DNA of 64,000 nucleotides from Pseudomonas fluorescens (GCF_900215245.1 NZ_LT907842.1:5084001-5148000); one strand, 5' to 3'; shown: positions 40,697-48,680, numbered from the stretch's first letter. Numbers and translations are program-made. Notes: generated from the sequence alone by a model not told the origin.

Positions 40697-40765
40697 GGAG
40701 GATTCCTTGAGTGAACGCTGCTGTCACAAATCTACGTCGTCGCCTAACATGGCGGAAGACGCATG

Positions 40766-40788
40766 GGTTGCAGCTAATACCTGCAGCC
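40766..40788. promoter_or_regulatory. Candidate LysR operator between MFS and LysR genes
   Basis: An imperfect inverted repeat, GGTTGCAG-N7-CTGCAGCC (7 of 8 positions pair), lies in the divergent promoter region, about 22 bp before the LysR start and 70 bp before the MFS start. Placement and symmetry suit a LysR recognition site. Confidence 0.4.
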
Positions 40789-40809
40789 AACGCCTGATAA
40801 GGAGCGCCA

Positions 40810-41694
40810 ATGCCCGACCTGAACTTGCTGATTACCCTGGATGTGTTGCTCACCGAAGGCAGCGTCGCGCTGGCCGCCAAGCGCCTGCGCTTGAGCCCGT
40901 CGGCCATGAGCCGTGCGCTGGCACGGCTGCGTGAAACCACCGGCGACCCGTTGTTGGTGCGTGCCGGGCGTGGTCTCGTGCCGACCCCGCGTGCGCTGGC
41001 GCTGCGTGAACAGGTCAGCCGCTTGGTTCAAGACGCCCAGGCGGTGCTGCGGCCCGCGCAATCCCTGGACATGCGCCAGGTGGTGCGCACCTTCACGCTG
41101 CGCTCCAGCGAAGAATTTGTCGAAAATCTTGGCCCGGCGTTGCTGGCGCGCATCGCCCAGGAGGCGCCCGGCGTGCGGCTGCGCTTCGTCAACAAGACGG
41201 ACAAGGACAATGCCTTGCTGCGCGATGCCAGCGTAGACCTGGCCATCGGCGTGGTCGACGCCACGGCCAGCCCCGAGGTGCTGACCCAGGCGTTGTTTCG
41301 CGATCGCCTGGTCGGCGTAGTGCGCAGCGGTCATCCGCTGAGCCATGGCGCGGTCAGCGCCGAGCGTTTTGCCGAGGGCCAGCATGTCTACGTGTCACGG
41401 CGCGGGTTGGACCGTGGCGAGGTCGACGACGCGCTCGACGCCCAAGGCCTCAAGCGCCACATCAGCACCATCGTCGCCGGGTTTGCCACGGCCATCGCCC
41501 TTGCACGCGACACCGACCTGATCGCCAGCGTGCCCGAGCGCTACACCGCCAATCAGCGCGCGGGTCTGTATAGTTTCGCGTTGCCGCTGGCACTATCGAC
41601 ATTTACCCTGTCCATGCTCTGGCATCCACGCCTGGATGGCGACCTCGCCCATCGCTGGCTGCGTGGTTGTTTGCGTGAGGTGTGCGGGCACTGA
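40810..41694 (+). CDS. LysR-family transcriptional regulator (divergent from MFS transporter)
   Basis: A 294-residue LysR protein. The N-terminal winged helix (about 1-65) includes LLTEGSVALAAKRLRLSPSAMSRALARLRETTGDPLLVRAGRGLVPTP, and the C-terminal periplasmic-binding-type effector domain covers about 90-290. AAGGAG lies 6 nt before the ATG. The divergent arrangement suggests it controls the MFS gene and itself. Confidence 0.9.
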   Translation: MPDLNLLITLDVLLTEGSVALAAKRLRLSPSAMSRALARLRETTGDPLLVRAGRGLVPTPRALALREQVSRLVQDAQAVLRPAQSLDMRQVVRTFTLRSSEEFVENLGPALLARIAQEAPGVRLRFVNKTDKDNALLRDASVDLAIGVVDATASPEVLTQALFRDRLVGVVRSGHPLSHGAVSAERFAEGQHVYVSRRGLDRGEVDDALDAQGLKRHISTIVAGFATAIALARDTDLIASVPERYTANQRAGLYSFALPLALSTFTLSMLWHPRLDGDLAHRWLRGCLREVCGH

Positions 41695-41750
41695 ACCGGC
41701 CGCAGCAGGTACAATCGCGGCTGCCTTGACGCGAACCCCCAGGAATTTGC

Positions 41751-42422
41751 ATGTTCAGCCTTACCCGCTATACCGCGCCGTGCCCCGAGTCGATCAACAG
41801 CCAGATCCTGCAGATGGTGGTGGACAACCTCACCGACATCAGCAGCGTTGCGCTGGCACCGAGTAACTTGCTCTACAACATCTATCAATACGCCATTGGT
41901 TTTGAGGTGCACCTGTACCTGGAGGCACTGGATGGGTCCAAAGGGGTTGCGGTTGAGTTAGTTGTGGCGATGGAGGAGGAGCAGCTGATCGGCTTTTGCC
42001 TGTACCTGCCCGTGAAGGATGATCCGCAGGCCTGCGGTATTGCCTTCATGGCCGTGCAGGCAGGTTTCCGGCGTCAGGGGGTGGCGCGCGCGATGATGCG
42101 CGAGGTATTGGCACGCTATCCCCATGCCGAGTTGGCGTGTGCCGTGGAAAAGGTGCCGGCCTTCGCCGCCATGGGCTTTCAGGTACGCGGCGCGCGGGGC
42201 ACTCAGGTGTTGATGAACACACGCGATTACGGCACGGATGGCTTGATGGCGGTGCTGGACGTGGCAGCGATATACAGCTCGCTGGAGGTGCGGCAGATTC
42301 ATACCTACCTGCTGCAAAAGCACGGCAAGCGTGCCATGGTCGACGCCGAGAAGCAGCGCGATCGGCATCTTGATCAGCTGACACGCAAGGTTCAGCGGTT
42401 TGTAAGTGAACACCAGGCCTGA
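41751..42422 (+). CDS. GNAT-type acetyltransferase
   Basis: A 223-residue protein. The central region (about 65-145) reads as a GNAT fold: strand VELVVAMEEEQLIGFCLYLPV, then CGIAFMAVQAGFRRQGVARAMMREVLARYP, where QGVARAM is the acetyl-CoA pyrophosphate loop, and MGFQVRGARGTQVLMNTRDYG. The N-terminal 60 residues and the basic C-terminal tail (about 170-223, KHGKRAMVDAEKQRDRH) are outside the fold. Substrate unknown. It is a single-gene unit followed by a strong terminator. Confidence 0.75.
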   Translation: MFSLTRYTAPCPESINSQILQMVVDNLTDISSVALAPSNLLYNIYQYAIGFEVHLYLEALDGSKGVAVELVVAMEEEQLIGFCLYLPVKDDPQACGIAFMAVQAGFRRQGVARAMMREVLARYPHAELACAVEKVPAFAAMGFQVRGARGTQVLMNTRDYGTDGLMAVLDVAAIYSSLEVRQIHTYLLQKHGKRAMVDAEKQRDRHLDQLTRKVQRFVSEHQA

Positions 42423-42425
42423 AGC

Positions 42426-42455
42426 AAAAAACCTCCCAAGGGAGGTTTTTTTATT
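42426..42455. terminator. Bidirectional terminator
   Basis: CCTCCC and GGGAGG form a tight hairpin flanked by A-runs on the left and TTTTTTTATT on the right, 10 nt after the GNAT stop. On the minus strand the A-run becomes a U-tract, so it can also stop transcription arriving from the TetR gene. Confidence 0.85.
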
Positions 42456-42553
42456 GCTGCGTCAGATGGCCGGGCGTGGTCACGCGCCCGTTGCTGGCTG
42501 CCGTCATCGCGGGTCATCACGCTGTAGCCGTCGGCATCGGCGTCAAGAATGAT

Positions 42554-43156
42554 TCAAGCGCGCGCCCGGTTGACCATCGCCAGAATCGTCGCCAGCAACT
42601 CCTGCTGCGCCTCTTCGCGGCTGATCTCGCCACTGGCCGCCGCATGGGACAAGGCCTCCGCCGCGCCGAGCATGGCGCGCATGGCCGCCTGGGAAACAGT
42701 GGCGCCGGCTGCAAACGGCGCCAGGGCGTCCCGGCATTTATCGAGGAAGATCGCCTCGTATTTGCGCTTGAGGGTTTCCAGCTCCGGCGAGCTGCTCAAG
42801 GCGGCAATCACGCCGGGGATTTCCCGGCCTTGCAATAACACGCAATCGACATAGGACGAGGCAATCACCCACGCCCGGTCCGCCAATGTTGCGGCGCTGG
42901 CGTCCAGGGCATCGGCCAGCACCTGGTTCTGGCGCCTGTCGAAGTCCTCGTAAAGCGCCGCCAGCAACCCGGCGCGGGTGACGAAATGGTCATAGACCAC
43001 CGGTTTAGTCACGCCCGCCAGTTCCGCCAGGCGGCCAAGGGTCAGGGCTTCGGTGCCTTCATCGCTGACCAGTTGCCAGGCCACGTCCAGCAATTGGCGA
43101 AGGCGATCTTCGCGTGCAAGGCGTCGACGAGGGGCAGGGGATTCATCGCTTGACAT
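42554..43156 (-). CDS. TetR-family repressor (divergent from quinone reductase)
   Basis: A 200-residue TetR protein. The N-terminal DNA-binding domain (about 15-65) has REDRLRQLLDVAWQLVSDEGTEALTLGRLAELAGVTKPVVYDHF; the rest is helical ligand domain. The ribosome site is weak. The divergent flavodoxin-fold oxidoreductase starts 83 bp away, and two near-identical 14-bp motifs lie between them, so local autoregulation and repression of the oxidoreductase are likely. The inducer may be an electrophile or quinone, given the neighbour's role, but that is inference. Confidence 0.88.
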   Translation of the reverse strand: MSSDESPAPRRRLAREDRLRQLLDVAWQLVSDEGTEALTLGRLAELAGVTKPVVYDHFVTRAGLLAALYEDFDRRQNQVLADALDASAATLADRAWVIASSYVDCVLLQGREIPGVIAALSSSPELETLKRKYEAIFLDKCRDALAPFAAGATVSQAAMRAMLGAAEALSHAAASGEISREEAQQELLATILAMVNRARA

Positions 43157-43167
43157 GCTTATATACC

Positions 43168-43209
43168 AAAAGTAACTTAAGGGTCGTAACTTACTAAAAG
43201 TAGCTTAAG
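43168..43209. promoter_or_regulatory. Repeated operator-like motifs in the TetR/oxidoreductase promoter region
   Basis: The 14-mer AAAAGTARCTTAAG occurs twice in direct orientation (43168-43181 and 43196-43209; one mismatch), 28 bp apart start to start. The second copy also forms an imperfect palindrome with TAACTTACT at 43187. The site sits 12-53 bp upstream of the TetR ATG and just ahead of the oxidoreductase leader, where a TetR dimer pair would block both promoters. Confidence 0.55.
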
Positions 43210-43239
43210 CGCAGACTAAACTGAAACGGAGTCAATGTC

Positions 43240-43839
43240 ATGCACGCACTGCTCGTTGTTGCCCACCACGACCCCAAATCCCTGACCCACAGCCTCGCCG
43301 TGCAAGTGGCGGCAGGGCTGACTGCGGCCGGCCATACGTACGAGATCGCCGACCTCGCCGCCGAAGGCTTCGACCCGCGCTACACCGCCGCCGACCATCG
43401 GGTTCACCGCACGCACGCCGAACCGCCCGCTGATGTGCTTGCCGAACAGGCCCGTATCGACCGCGCGGATGCACTGGTGCTGGCGTTCCCGATCTATTGG
43501 TGGTCGCTGCCGGGCCTGCTCAAAGGCTGGGTCGACCGGGTGTTCGTCAACGGCTGGGCGATTGATTACGGCCCGGACAGCCCCGTGGTGAAAAAACTGC
43601 GGCATTTGCAGGTGCATCTGCTGGCAGTTGGCGCAGCGGACGCAAGCGCGTTTGAACGACATGGTTATGCCAAGGCGATGCGCACGCAGATTGACTACGG
43701 GATTTTTGATTACTGCGGCGCACAGGTGGTGACGTCGAAGTTGCTGCTGGAGTCGGAAAGCGGCACGGCGCAGGCGCATTTGCACACGGCGAAGGCGCTA
43801 GGGCAGGGCCTGTTTGCAAACGAGACGGTCGCCGGGTAG
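43240..43839 (+). CDS. NAD(P)H:quinone oxidoreductase, flavodoxin-like fold family
   Basis: A 199-residue flavoprotein of the NQO/MdaB/KefF type. It opens MHALLVVAHHDPKSLTHSLA, the FMN/FAD phosphate loop in this family, and carries ADALVLAFPIYWWSLPGLLKGWVDRVFVNGWAIDY, the family's isoalloxazine-binding stretch with the conserved PxxW. It probably performs two-electron quinone reduction. CGGAG precedes the ATG. It is controlled in all likelihood by the divergent TetR repressor. Confidence 0.88.
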   Translation: MHALLVVAHHDPKSLTHSLAVQVAAGLTAAGHTYEIADLAAEGFDPRYTAADHRVHRTHAEPPADVLAEQARIDRADALVLAFPIYWWSLPGLLKGWVDRVFVNGWAIDYGPDSPVVKKLRHLQVHLLAVGAADASAFERHGYAKAMRTQIDYGIFDYCGAQVVTSKLLLESESGTAQAHLHTAKALGQGLFANETVAG

Positions 43840-44229
43840 TCAGCCTTCGCGGAACAAATCGTGGGCGTCGAGCAGGCGGTAGGCAATTTCCGGGCGTTTT
43901 TCCATGCCTCTGCGAATCGCCGCCGGGATGGCTTGCCGGGTTTTACGGCACATACCGGGCAGCTCATCGAGGGTGATCAGAATCCCGCGCATGCTCTTCA
44001 CCTCGGTGTGCCCCGGCGCGACATGCACGCGGATACCCAATAGCTCGTACATCCGCTGTTGCATGTGCTCCAGGTCCTGCAGGCTTTTGAGGTCTTCAAG
44101 GCGTTCGATCAGCTTTTTCTCTTCCTGACGCGTCAGGCTGAGGACGCGCAGGTCGGCGTCAGGGGCTTGCAGCAGTTGTTCGCGATCGCAGACACACACG
44201 CCGGGTGGGCAGGGTTGGCGAATTGTCAT
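43840..44229 (-). CDS. Small hypothetical protein with N-terminal CxC motif
   Basis: A 129-residue protein I cannot assign. The N-terminus is MTIRQPCPPGVCVCDREQLL, with three Cys in eight residues, suggesting a metal or Fe-S ligand. The middle is a charged amphipathic helix (LTRQEEKKLIERLEDLKSLQDLEHMQQRMYELLGI), and a further Cys lies in LPGMCRKTRQAIP. The ATG at 44229 has GGGAGGGAG upstream, so the GTG two codons earlier is rejected. The stop codon abuts the stop of the convergent oxidoreductase. It lies 32 bp from the aroA stop in the same direction and could be co-transcribed with aroA. Confidence 0.7.
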   Translation of the reverse strand: MTIRQPCPPGVCVCDREQLLQAPDADLRVLSLTRQEEKKLIERLEDLKSLQDLEHMQQRMYELLGIRVHVAPGHTEVKSMRGILITLDELPGMCRKTRQAIPAAIRRGMEKRPEIAYRLLDAHDLFREG

Positions 44230-44260
44230 GATCACTCCCTCCCCATGCCGACGCGTTGGA

Positions 44261-45517
44261 TCAGTAGCTCAGCGCAACCCCAAGACTGCCCAGGGCCTTC
44301 CAGTATTCAGGGTAGGTCTTGGCGACGCAGTCCGGGTCTTGAATACGCACCCCGGAGACCTTCAGGCCTGCCAGCGCAAAGCACATGGCAATGCGGTGGT
44401 CGGCGTGGGTGTCGATCAGCGCGGTGCACGAGGTGCCGGCCAACGCAGGATCGCTGGCGACGAGCAGGTCGTCACCTTCGATGCTCGCCAAACCTGGGCG
44501 GATTTGGTTAAGGCCGTCGTGCAGCGCCTGTACGCGGTCACATTCTTTCACGCGCAGGTTGGCCAGTTCGGTGAAGCGCACCGGAGTATTGTTGAATGCG
44601 GCCAGCACTGCGAGGGTCGGGATCGCGTCCTGCATTTGTGAGCCAACGACGCTGGCCGGCATGTGCGGGAACTGGGCAATCACGGCTTGCGCCTTGGCGT
44701 CCGGCTGGGTGAAGTCTTGCGCGGCGACGCCAATGTCGATGTGGCCGCCGGTCAACACTTCAGCGGCCCACAAGTAGGTGGCGGCGGAGGCGTCGGGTTC
44801 GATCAGGTAGTCATGGGCGGTGTAGCCGGTCGGGGCGACGCGCCAGCGGGTGTCGTCAACCACCTCCACTTGAGCGCCGAACGCGCGCATGCAGTCCAGG
44901 GTCAGGTCCACATAGCCACGGGCGCCAATGTCTTTGCCGGTCAACGCCACTTCAATCGGCGCTTCGCCGCATGCGGCAAGCATCAGCAGGGCCGATACGT
45001 ACTGGCTGGACAAGCCGCCATCGATTTCAAAACGTTTGGCCTTGACCTTGCCCACGCCATGCACGGTCACTGGCGGGCAACCGGTTGGGCTGTCGACGCG
45101 GATACCGTTCTGGCCAAGGGTCGCCAGCAGCGGGCCAATCGGGCGTTTTTGCATGTAGTCATCGCCGTCCAGCACCACCGTGCCTTCGACCGTCGCCACC
45201 GCCGCGGTGAGAAAACGCATCGCGGTGCCAGCATTGCCGAGAAACAGCGGTTGCGTGGGCAATTGCAGTTTGCCTGAGCCGGTGACCACGAAAGTGGTGT
45301 CGTCCGGCTCGTCGATGGTCACGCCCATCTGGCGCAGGGCCACCGACATGTGGCGGGTGTCATCACTCTTCAACGCGCCGCTCAGGCGGCTGGTGCCCTT
45401 GGCCAGGGCTGCCAGCAACAGGGCACGGTTGGTAATGGATTTGGAGCCGGGCGGCGCGACCTTGCCGTTCAGGGGGAAATTAGGCGGTGTAACGGTCACG
45501 GTTTTCTGCGAACTCAA
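44261..45517 (-). CDS. aroA: 3-phosphoshikimate 1-carboxyvinyltransferase (EPSP synthase), free-standing
   Basis: A 418-residue EPSP synthase, converting shikimate-3-phosphate and PEP to EPSP. It shows PPGSKSITNRALLLAAL, GNAGTAMRFLTA, DGDDYMQKRPIGPL, the S3P-binding SSQYVSALLML, EPDASAATY and ANLRVKECDR. The Pro that follows GNAGTAMR in E. coli (Pro101) is Phe here. The TTG at 45517 is chosen as start because CAGGAG lies 10 nt upstream and the result matches family length; a GTG at 45595 would add 26 unlikely residues. Pseudomonads normally carry AroA as part of a TyrA fusion, so this looks like a second copy. From memory it closely resembles the glyphosate-tolerant EPSPS described from P. 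fluorescens G2. Confidence 0.9.
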   Translation of the reverse strand: MSSQKTVTVTPPNFPLNGKVAPPGSKSITNRALLLAALAKGTSRLSGALKSDDTRHMSVALRQMGVTIDEPDDTTFVVTGSGKLQLPTQPLFLGNAGTAMRFLTAAVATVEGTVVLDGDDYMQKRPIGPLLATLGQNGIRVDSPTGCPPVTVHGVGKVKAKRFEIDGGLSSQYVSALLMLAACGEAPIEVALTGKDIGARGYVDLTLDCMRAFGAQVEVVDDTRWRVAPTGYTAHDYLIEPDASAATYLWAAEVLTGGHIDIGVAAQDFTQPDAKAQAVIAQFPHMPASVVGSQMQDAIPTLAVLAAFNNTPVRFTELANLRVKECDRVQALHDGLNQIRPGLASIEGDDLLVASDPALAGTSCTALIDTHADHRIAMCFALAGLKVSGVRIQDPDCVAKTYPEYWKALGSLGVALSY

Positions 45518-45955
45518 GGTACAAGGCTCCTGATCAAGGCAAGGTGGTGCGCAGTGGCGCGACGGACGGACCGAATAATCAGCCAAACACGCCACGCTTG
45601 TCGAGCAGGGATCGTTGTACGGCGCGTATTACGGCGCCATCAGCCGATTCGCCTGGCGGTGGGTAGCGCTGCAGTCGGCGACCTGGCGCGCCACTTCGAT
45701 CTTGCGCGCCAACAGGCCGACACTCCCTGCATTGGCGTCGAGTTGGCGACTTATCCCTGCCTCAGCGTGTAGCCGTACCGCGCGTTACCGAGTAGGACAA
45801 GTGACAAAATTGATGCAGGACAAAGGCCTTTACTCCGCGAAACGCAGGCGAAGTATGACGTTTCCGAGAGAAGCGTCGGCTGGACAATAAAACGCAGCGA
45901 GGTAAGTTCGAAGCGTGCCCCATGACGGGGCTTATTCAATCAAGGAGTGAATGAA
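45518..45955. other. Intergenic region between aroA and the LPMO gene
   Basis: This stretch of about 440 bp holds the aroA leader and the LPMO promoter region. I see no convincing gene; short open frames (for example 45615-45890) lack ribosome sites. A small hairpin, GCCCC-ATGAC-GGGGC (45917-45931), lies just before the LPMO ribosome-binding site and could act on its leader. Confidence 0.5.
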
Positions 45956-46585
45956 ATGAACAAACCCGAGACTCAACTCAGACATGGTCGCGTCGTGACA
46001 CCGGCCAGCCGTGGTTCCGTGGCAGTCGAACGCGGGCTGTTGGGCAACTGGCAAGTCAACGAGATGGAAGGTGGCAAGAACTTCCCTGCACTCACCGCCG
46101 GGCCGTTCCCTGCCCCCTATGAAACCGATGACCCCAGCGTCACGCCGCCTGGCGATGGGCATATCCTGAGCGGCGGTAAAACCGACGACCGTGACTGTAT
46201 TAACTTCACCGACGAGGAAATGAGCAAAAAGCTCAATACCCCGTTTAACTGGCCGTTGCTGAATGTCGAGGCGGGCCAGGTGTTCAAGGTGCAGTGGGAA
46301 TACACCGCCGCCCACGTCACCCGTGGCTATCGTTGGTTGATCACCAAGGATGGCTGGGACCCCAAGCAGCGCATCAGCCGCGCTCACCTGGAGGCCAAGC
46401 CGTTCTTTGAAGACTTCTACACCCAAGTGCCTTACTACCAGCACTCCGGTGAAATGAAAGCCAAGGTCGAACACCAGGTCACCCTGCCTAAAGGCAAGAA
46501 GGGCCGGCACGTGGTGGTGTTGATGTGGATCGTGGCCAACACCGGCAACGCGTTTTATCAGGCGTTTGACCTGGACTTCAAGTAA
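45956..46585 (+). CDS. AA10-type lytic polysaccharide monooxygenase lacking a signal peptide
   Basis: A 209-residue protein of the AA10 (CBP21/GbpA-like) copper monooxygenase family, which oxidatively cleaves chitin or cellulose. Seen: HGRVVTPASRG at the expected N-terminal block, GDGHILSG, the second copper His in AAHVTRGYRWLITKDGW (His120), and the C-terminal NTGNAFYQAFDLDF with the axial Phe. The His that should be the first residue of the mature enzyme is His10, preceded only by MNKPETQLR; there is no signal peptide. AAGGAG lies 8 nt before the ATG and an in-frame TGA at 45923 excludes any longer start. Only one Cys is present, so the disulfides of exported relatives are missing. No secretion gene adjoins. 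Confidence 0.88.
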   Translation: MNKPETQLRHGRVVTPASRGSVAVERGLLGNWQVNEMEGGKNFPALTAGPFPAPYETDDPSVTPPGDGHILSGGKTDDRDCINFTDEEMSKKLNTPFNWPLLNVEAGQVFKVQWEYTAAHVTRGYRWLITKDGWDPKQRISRAHLEAKPFFEDFYTQVPYYQHSGEMKAKVEHQVTLPKGKKGRHVVVLMWIVANTGNAFYQAFDLDFK

Positions 46586-46591
46586 GCCCGA

Positions 46592-47146
46592 TTAACGTTG
46601 GCTCAACCAGTAATCATGTAACGCCCGCACGGCCGGTTCGATTTCGCTGACCCGCTGTTGATGGGCGTTTACATCCAGGTCCGCCGGCAACTCGAAGTTA
46701 TCCTGCTCGGCGCACCAGGAAATTTTCTCCCACTGCGCGGCCTGTTCGGCGGGCAGTTCCGGCCAGTTGCCAATCGCGGCACCGCGGATATAGCCAAAGC
46801 ACCATTCTTCGGCAAGCGTGACGGCTTGGCCCTGATGTTCGGTGTCATCAAAGCGGGCCTTGAAGGTGTGCGCGTCGGTTGCCAGTTGCGCCGCCAGGCT
46901 ATTCATATGGCGCACGCACAGTTCGAGGAAGCGCTGGGCCTCTTCAACCTGTTCCCAGGCCGGGTTCTGCCCACCCCAGATCGCCGGGAACCACTCAGCG
47001 ACTTCCACTTGAGCCGGGCTTGACACCAGCGCGGTGAAGTAGCCGTCGAGTTCGGCCAGGTTCAGCACCGAGTGATCGTCGCCGTACTTGAGCAAGGTGT
47101 CGTCGATGAATTCGAAATCGGCAGGGGCGAGAGGTTGGGCGTGCAT
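46592..47146 (-). CDS. YecA/UPF0149 family protein
   Basis: A 184-residue acidic protein with the family core LAELDGYFTALVSSPAQVEVAEWFPAIWGG and FGYIRGAAIGNWPE. It lacks the C-terminal SEC-C zinc motif (CxCxGxGKKxKxCC) found in some YecA members. Function is not established for this group. AAAGGAAA precedes the ATG by a good distance. It converges on the LPMO gene with a 6-bp gap. Confidence 0.8.
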   Translation of the reverse strand: MHAQPLAPADFEFIDDTLLKYGDDHSVLNLAELDGYFTALVSSPAQVEVAEWFPAIWGGQNPAWEQVEEAQRFLELCVRHMNSLAAQLATDAHTFKARFDDTEHQGQAVTLAEEWCFGYIRGAAIGNWPELPAEQAAQWEKISWCAEQDNFELPADLDVNAHQQRVSEIEPAVRALHDYWLSQR

Positions 47147-47241
47147 GGCATTTCCTTTGAGCGTCGAGCGCCGCTGCTGGGCGGCTTAAAACGCGAAGAA
47201 TGGCGCCTGGGCGAGCTTTTTTCCAGTGTTTTTACCGGGAC

Positions 47242-48489
47242 TTACCCGCGACGTTGGCACAGCTTGCTCACGCACATTGCACCCACCACGGCGAGAATGA
47301 TCGGCACCAGAAAGTCATGGTCGATGCGGGTAAATTCCGCCACCAGCACAATCGCGGTCAACGGCATACTCATGCTGGCCGCCAGGAACGCCGCCGCGCC
47401 GATGATCGCAAACGCACCCAGCGGCACGCCGGGCCACAGCAGGCTCCAACCACCGCCGAGGATGATCGCCAGCAATGCGCCGTTGGCCAGGCCCGGCGTG
47501 AGCAGGCCGCCTTCGGCCCCGGCGCGCAGGCTGCTGGCGGTAATCAGTACCTTGACCAGCAGCAGAATGGCGGCCAGGCCGATGCTCAGTTCATTGTCGA
47601 AGCCCAATTGCGCCGGGCCTTTGCCATTGCCGAGTATCTGCGGCAGCAGCATCGCCAGCCCACCGATAATCGTGAAGTTGATTACCGACAACACCGGCAA
47701 ACGCCAGCCGCGCGCGGCATTGGCCCTGGCGGCGCCGGTCAGGCGGGTAAAGCCATAGGCGGCCACGCCAAACACCGGCCCGCAGACCAGCGCCCAGAAG
47801 ATCAATGCCGGGCTCAGCACAAAATGCGGCACCTCATATTGCGATTGCGCGCCCAAACCGATCCACGCCACGGCCGCGCCCAGCGCCGAGGTCGTCAGGG
47901 CAATCACCGCCGCCGGCCAACTGAATGCCCCCACCAGCACTTCCAGCACAAATATCGCACCGCCCAACGGCACGTTATACACCGCCGCCAGCCCGGCGCC
48001 CGCACCGCACGCCACGATCAAACGGTGCATGTCCGGTTCAAGTCGCGCACGTTGCGACAACCACGTCGCCGCCAACGCGCCGACTTCACGCGGCGCCACT
48101 TCACGCCCGAGTGGCGAGCCAAGGCCCACGGTGATGATCTGCAGCACGCTGTGGGCGAGGGTGGTCTTGGGCGGCATGCTCGGCATACTGGGAGAGACCG
48201 CCTGCTTGATACTGACCAGCGGGCGACCGTAGCGATAAATCGTCCACCAGCCCAACCCGGCCACCACGCCGCACACCATCAGCACCCACAGGCGGCGTTC
48301 CGGCGGCGCAGCGGTTACGCCCCATAAAAAGGTTTCATGGCTGAGCAGGCTGTCGAGGCTGTAACCGTAGGCCAAATGCTGGATGGCATGCAGCAGCAAC
48401 GCCAGGAGCATGCCGCCCAGGCCCGCGCCGATCCCGGTCAGCACGACCACCAGGGCCAGCATCAACGATGAACGCAACGTGGTCGGCAT
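47242..48489 (-). CDS. CLC-family chloride channel or exchanger
   Basis: A 415-residue membrane protein with CLC topology. Seen: GLGSPLGREVAPREVGALAA, in which the gating Glu of the GREGP motif is kept (GREVAP); GAGAGLAAVYNVPLGGAIFVLEVLVGAF, the helix H-I region; and EGGLLTPGLANGA, the third anion-site loop. ATG 48489 has TGGAG 7 nt upstream; the longer reading to 48579 is rejected. Where E. coli ClC-ec1 has the paired Glu202-Glu203 (FIIEEM), this protein reads FVLEVL, so the internal proton-transfer Glu203 is Val. That hints at a channel-like or uncoupled member. Confidence 0.85.
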   Translation of the reverse strand: MPTTLRSSLMLALVVVLTGIGAGLGGMLLALLLHAIQHLAYGYSLDSLLSHETFLWGVTAAPPERRLWVLMVCGVVAGLGWWTIYRYGRPLVSIKQAVSPSMPSMPPKTTLAHSVLQIITVGLGSPLGREVAPREVGALAATWLSQRARLEPDMHRLIVACGAGAGLAAVYNVPLGGAIFVLEVLVGAFSWPAAVIALTTSALGAAVAWIGLGAQSQYEVPHFVLSPALIFWALVCGPVFGVAAYGFTRLTGAARANAARGWRLPVLSVINFTIIGGLAMLLPQILGNGKGPAQLGFDNELSIGLAAILLLVKVLITASSLRAGAEGGLLTPGLANGALLAIILGGGWSLLWPGVPLGAFAIIGAAAFLAASMSMPLTAIVLVAEFTRIDHDFLVPIILAVVGAMCVSKLCQRRG

Positions 48490-48680
48490 ACACGGCTCCA
48501 GGCAAGGGCCCTGATTTATAGCCGATATGGCGCGCTTTCGGGATGAAATGTATCGGCGCTGCGTGAACCTGCCGCCCACACCCTTTCATTACCTTTGCCA
48601 GTCCCGTTTTTGGCCGATGCGCCGTCGCGCTCCCTTGTTATAGTTCGGGCCTTATCACTCGCCAGTCAGGGATCACTGCC

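Noticed and set aside
42457..42553. Open sequence continuing in frame beyond the TetR stop codon (ILDADADGYSVMTRDDG), suggesting a lost C-terminus
   Set aside because: TetR length is already normal and the stretch matches nothing I know; probably chance.
45615..45890. 91-codon plus-strand frame between aroA and the LPMO gene
   Set aside because: No ribosome site and Arg/Ser/Ala-rich composition typical of chance frames in GC-rich DNA.
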